This document shows, in pieces, positions 61,501 to 64,000 of a DNA stretch of 64,000 nucleotides. Within the stretch, counting starts at the first letter, position 1. Each line of letters starts with the position of its first letter. The notes below the pieces were generated by a model. The model made no database searches. It was not told the DNA's origin and was given only the letters and a program-made list of their open reading frames with translations. The stretch is from Archivesica marissinica (taxonomy: Eukaryota > Mollusca > Bivalvia > Venerida > Vesicomyidae), in assembly GCA_014843695.1 (NCBI GenBank), contig CM026391.1, positions 42,961,782-43,025,781 on the forward strand, given 5' to 3'. The translations under genes and the position numbers were made by a program.

Positions 61501-62810
61501 ATAGTTATACTAGGACACACATACCTTTAATACATAAGATGTCGCTAGTAGATACATATGTCTACTAGGACACACATACCATTGATACTTAAGATGTCGC
61601 TACTAGATACATAGTTCTACTAGGACGCACATACTCTTGATACATAAAATGTCGCTATTAGATACATAGGTCTACTATGACACACATATCCTTGATACAT
61701 AATATGTCGCTACTAGATACATAGTTCTACTAGGACACACATACCCTTGATACATAGTTCTGCTAGGACACACATACCCTTGATACATAATATGTCGCTA
61801 CTAGATACATAGTGCTACTAGGACACACATACCCTTGATACATAAGATGTCACTACTAGATACATAGTTCTACTAGGACACACACACCCTTGATACATAA
61901 AATGTCGCTACTAGATACATAGTTCTACTAGGACACACATACCCTTGATACATAGTTCTACTAGGACTCACACACCCTTGATACATAAGATGTCGCTACT
62001 AGATACATAGGTCTACTAGGACACACATACCCTTGATACATAAGATGTCGCTACTAGATACATAGTTCTACTATGATGCACATACCCTTGATACATAAGA
62101 TGTCACTACTAGATACATAGTTCTACAAGAACACACACACCCTTGATACATAAGATGTCGCTACTAGATATATAGTTCTACTAGGACACACACACCCTTA
62201 ATACATAATATGTCGCTTCAAGATACATAGTTCTACTAGGACACACACACCCTTGAGACATAGTTCTACTAGGACACACACACCCTTGATATATAATATG
62301 TCGCTACTAGATACATAGTTCTACTAGGACACACACACCCTTGACACATAGTTCTGCTAGGACTCACATACCCTTGATACATAATATGTCGCTACTAGAT
62401 ACATAATTCTACTAGGACACACATACCCTTGATACATAATATGTCGCTACTAGATACATAGTTATACTAGGACACACATACCCTTGATACATAGTTCTAC
62501 TAGGACACGCATACCCTTGATACATAATATGTCGCTACTAGATACATAATTCTACAAGGACACACATACCCTTGATACATAATATGTCGCTACTAGATAC
62601 ATAGTTATACTAGGACACACATACCCTTGATACATAGTTATACTAGGACACACATACCCTTGATACATAATATGTCGCTACTAGATACATAGTTCTACTA
62701 GGACACACATACCATTGATACATAAGATGTCACTACTAGATACATAGGTCTACTATGACACACATACCCTTGATACATAAGATGTCGCTACTAGATACAT
62801 AGTTCTACTA
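58501..62810. repeat. zone rich in A-A-B units, no clear higher-order repeat
   Basis: A-A-B units are frequent, often with ctgctagg or acccgtgatac. Partial recurrences are visible, for example the ctgctagg, tagtgctacta, gtcactac series at 59.46-59.56 kb and 61.76-61.86 kb and the ctatgatgcac units near 59.77 and 62.07 kb, which implies a duplication of about 2.3 kb. I did not fix its ends. Confidence 0.72.
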
Positions 62811-64000
62811 GGACACATACCCTTGATACATAAGTTGTCGCTACTAGATACATAGTTCTACTAGGACACATACCCTTGATACATAAGATGTCCCTATTAG
62901 ATACATAGTTCTACTAGGACACATACCCTTGATACATAAGATGTCACTACTAGATACATAGGTCTACTATGACACACATACCCTTGATACATAAGATGTC
63001 GCTACTAGATACATAGTTCTACTAGGACACATACACTTGATACATAAGATGTCGCTATTAGATACATAGTTCTACTAGGACACATACCCTTGATACATAA
63101 TATGTCGCTACTAGATACATAGTTCTACTAGGACACACATACCCTTGATACATAGTTCTACTAGGATACAGATACCCTTGATACATAATATGTCGCTACT
63201 AGATACATAGTTTTACTAGTACACATATACCCTTGATACATAATATGTCGCTACTAGATACATAGGTCTACTATGACACACATACCCTTGATACATATTA
63301 TGTCGGTACTAGATACATAGTTATACTAGGACACACATACCCTTGATACATAATATGTCGCTACTAGATACATAGTTATACTAGGACACACATACCCTTG
63401 AGACATAAGATGTCGCTACTAGATACATAGGTCTACTAGGACACACATACCCTTGATACATAAGATGTCGCTATTATATACATAGGTCTACTAGGACACA
63501 CATACCCGTGATACATAGTTCTACTAGGACACACACACCCTGGATACATAATATGTCGCTACTAGATACATAGTTATACTAGAACACACATACCCTTGAT
63601 ACATAGTTCTACTAGGACACACATACCCTTGATACACAATATGTCGCTACTAGATACATAATTCTACTAGGACACAAATACCCTTGATACATAATATGTC
63701 GCTACTAGATACATAGTTATACTAGGACACACATACCCTTGATACATAGTTATACTAGGACACACATACCCTTGATACATAATATGTCGCTCATAGATAC
63801 ATAGTTCTACTAGGTCACACATACCCTTGATACATAAGATGGCACTACTAGATACATACGTCTACTATGACACATACCCTTGATACATAAGATGTCGCTA
63901 CTAGATACATAGTTCTACTAGGACACATACCCTTGATACATAAGATGTCCCTATTAGATACATAGTTCTACTAGGACACATACCCTTGATACATAAGATG
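62811..64000 (+). repeat. block containing 53-bp units (one CA step lost)
   Basis: In runs near 62811-62945, 63020-63080 and 63870-64000 module A reads ggacacataccc instead of ggacacacataccc, so units are 53 bp. Associated variants are gtccctattag and taagttgtcg. The two outer runs share the order gtcactac, ctatgacac, then shortened units, so they are probably duplicates about 1 kb apart. I noticed no such runs elsewhere in the window. Confidence 0.83.

Larger units (their letters stand above)
1..64000 (+). repeat. 55-bp tandem satellite array filling the window
   Basis: Every line of the window consists of copies of one 55-bp unit or its shortened forms, head to tail and in one orientation. 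The unit contains gatacatagtt, ctactaggaca, cacataccctt, gatacataata and tgtcgctacta in that order. Consensus composition is A 19, T 16, C 13, G 7, so about 36% GC with a strong C-over-G bias on the + strand. I saw no inverted unit, no transposon, no tRNA or rRNA and no unique flank; both ends lie inside units. Long arrays like this are known as satellite DNA in eukaryotic heterochromatin. Species and chromosomal position cannot be read from the sequence, and I do not recognise this satellite as a named family. Confidence 0.98.

Noticed and set aside
1..64000. CRISPR array
   Set aside because: Regularly spaced repeats are present, but there are no unique spacers: the whole unit is repeated, units vary gradually, and no cas genes lie nearby.
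1..64000. Telomeric repeat of the long yeast type
   Set aside because: The minus strand has a TG-rich part (agggtgtgtgtgtcc), but the unit is 55 bp, highly variable and organised in higher-order repeats. Telomerase-made repeats would be far more uniform, and no chromosome end is visible.
1..64000. Transposable element or viral remnants
   Set aside because: No terminal repeats, target-site duplications, integrase-like frames or non-satellite insertions were seen while reading through the window.
1..64000. CENP-B box or pol III B box
   Set aside because: No ttcg....a..cggg-like or ggttcga-like word is present in the consensus or in the variants I noticed.
1..64000. CACCC-box (cacaccc) transcription-factor sites
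   Set aside because: cacaccc occurs in hundreds of units simply because it is part of the repeat and alternates freely with cataccc. Nothing suggests a promoter.
1..64000. Inverted segments within the array
   Set aside because: I looked for minus-strand words such as gtgtgtcc or tatgtatcaag on the + strand and saw none. All units read in one direction, although a computed search would be more certain.

Overview
The whole window is one uninterrupted tandem-repeat (satellite) array. I found no gene, RNA gene, transposon or unique sequence, and both ends cut through repeat units, so the real array is longer than 64 kb. A long, AT-rich (consensus about 36% GC), non-coding head-to-tail array with higher-order structure is typical of eukaryotic heterochromatin (centromeric, pericentromeric, subtelomeric or interstitial). 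The sequence does not show which species or which chromosomal position.

The basic unit is 55 bp and is made of two modules. Module A (33 bp) runs from gatacatagtt through ctactaggaca to cacataccctt. Module B (22 bp) runs from gatacataata to tgtcgctacta. Both modules begin with gatacata and both carry ctacta(g), which suggests an old internal duplication. Most of the window alternates A and B. At many places B is missing, giving A-A-B or, at 6518-6638, A-A-A-B. I never saw B-B. Rarer units are 53 bp (one CA step lost), about 57 bp (one gained) and 35 bp (an internal 20-bp deletion). All units point the same way. At about 50 bp per unit there are of the order of 1,200 units.

Layout: 1-5.4 kb, four copies of a 1.1-1.9 kb higher-order repeat (HOR-A); 5.4-6.0 kb, a second copy of 3.74-4.31 kb; 6.0-6.5 kb, a homogenised run of 55-mers; 6.5-8.2 kb, mixed; 8.2-20.7 kb, HOR-B (2.2-3.1 kb, about five copies); 20.77-21.21 kb, eight perfect 55-mers; 21.2-22.4 kb, mixed; 22.4-35.0 kb, HOR-C, two copies of a 6.2-6.3 kb block that look almost identical; 35.0-37.2 kb, HOR-D (about 1.15 kb, two copies); 37.2-40.1 kb, mixed; 40.1-43.2 kb, HOR-E (1,540 bp, two copies); 43.2-44.5 kb, mixed; 44.5-52 kb, HOR-F (3,740 bp, two copies); 52-58.5 kb, a zone of rearranged HOR-F-type units; 58.5-62.8 kb, a zone rich in A-only units; 62.8-64 kb, blocks of 53-bp units.

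Nothing here works as a gene set. The story is how a satellite evolves: unit-level deletion between short shared words, local amplification at 55 bp, 0.76, 1.1-1.5, 2.2-3.7 and 6.2 kb scales, and zone-specific variants. Stop codons recur on both strands and rotate through all frames (55 is not a multiple of 3), which explains the near absence of open reading frames. A few clusters of small deletions look more like uncorrected sequencing error than biology. All coordinates of repeat copies come from marker words I located by eye; percent identities were not computed.
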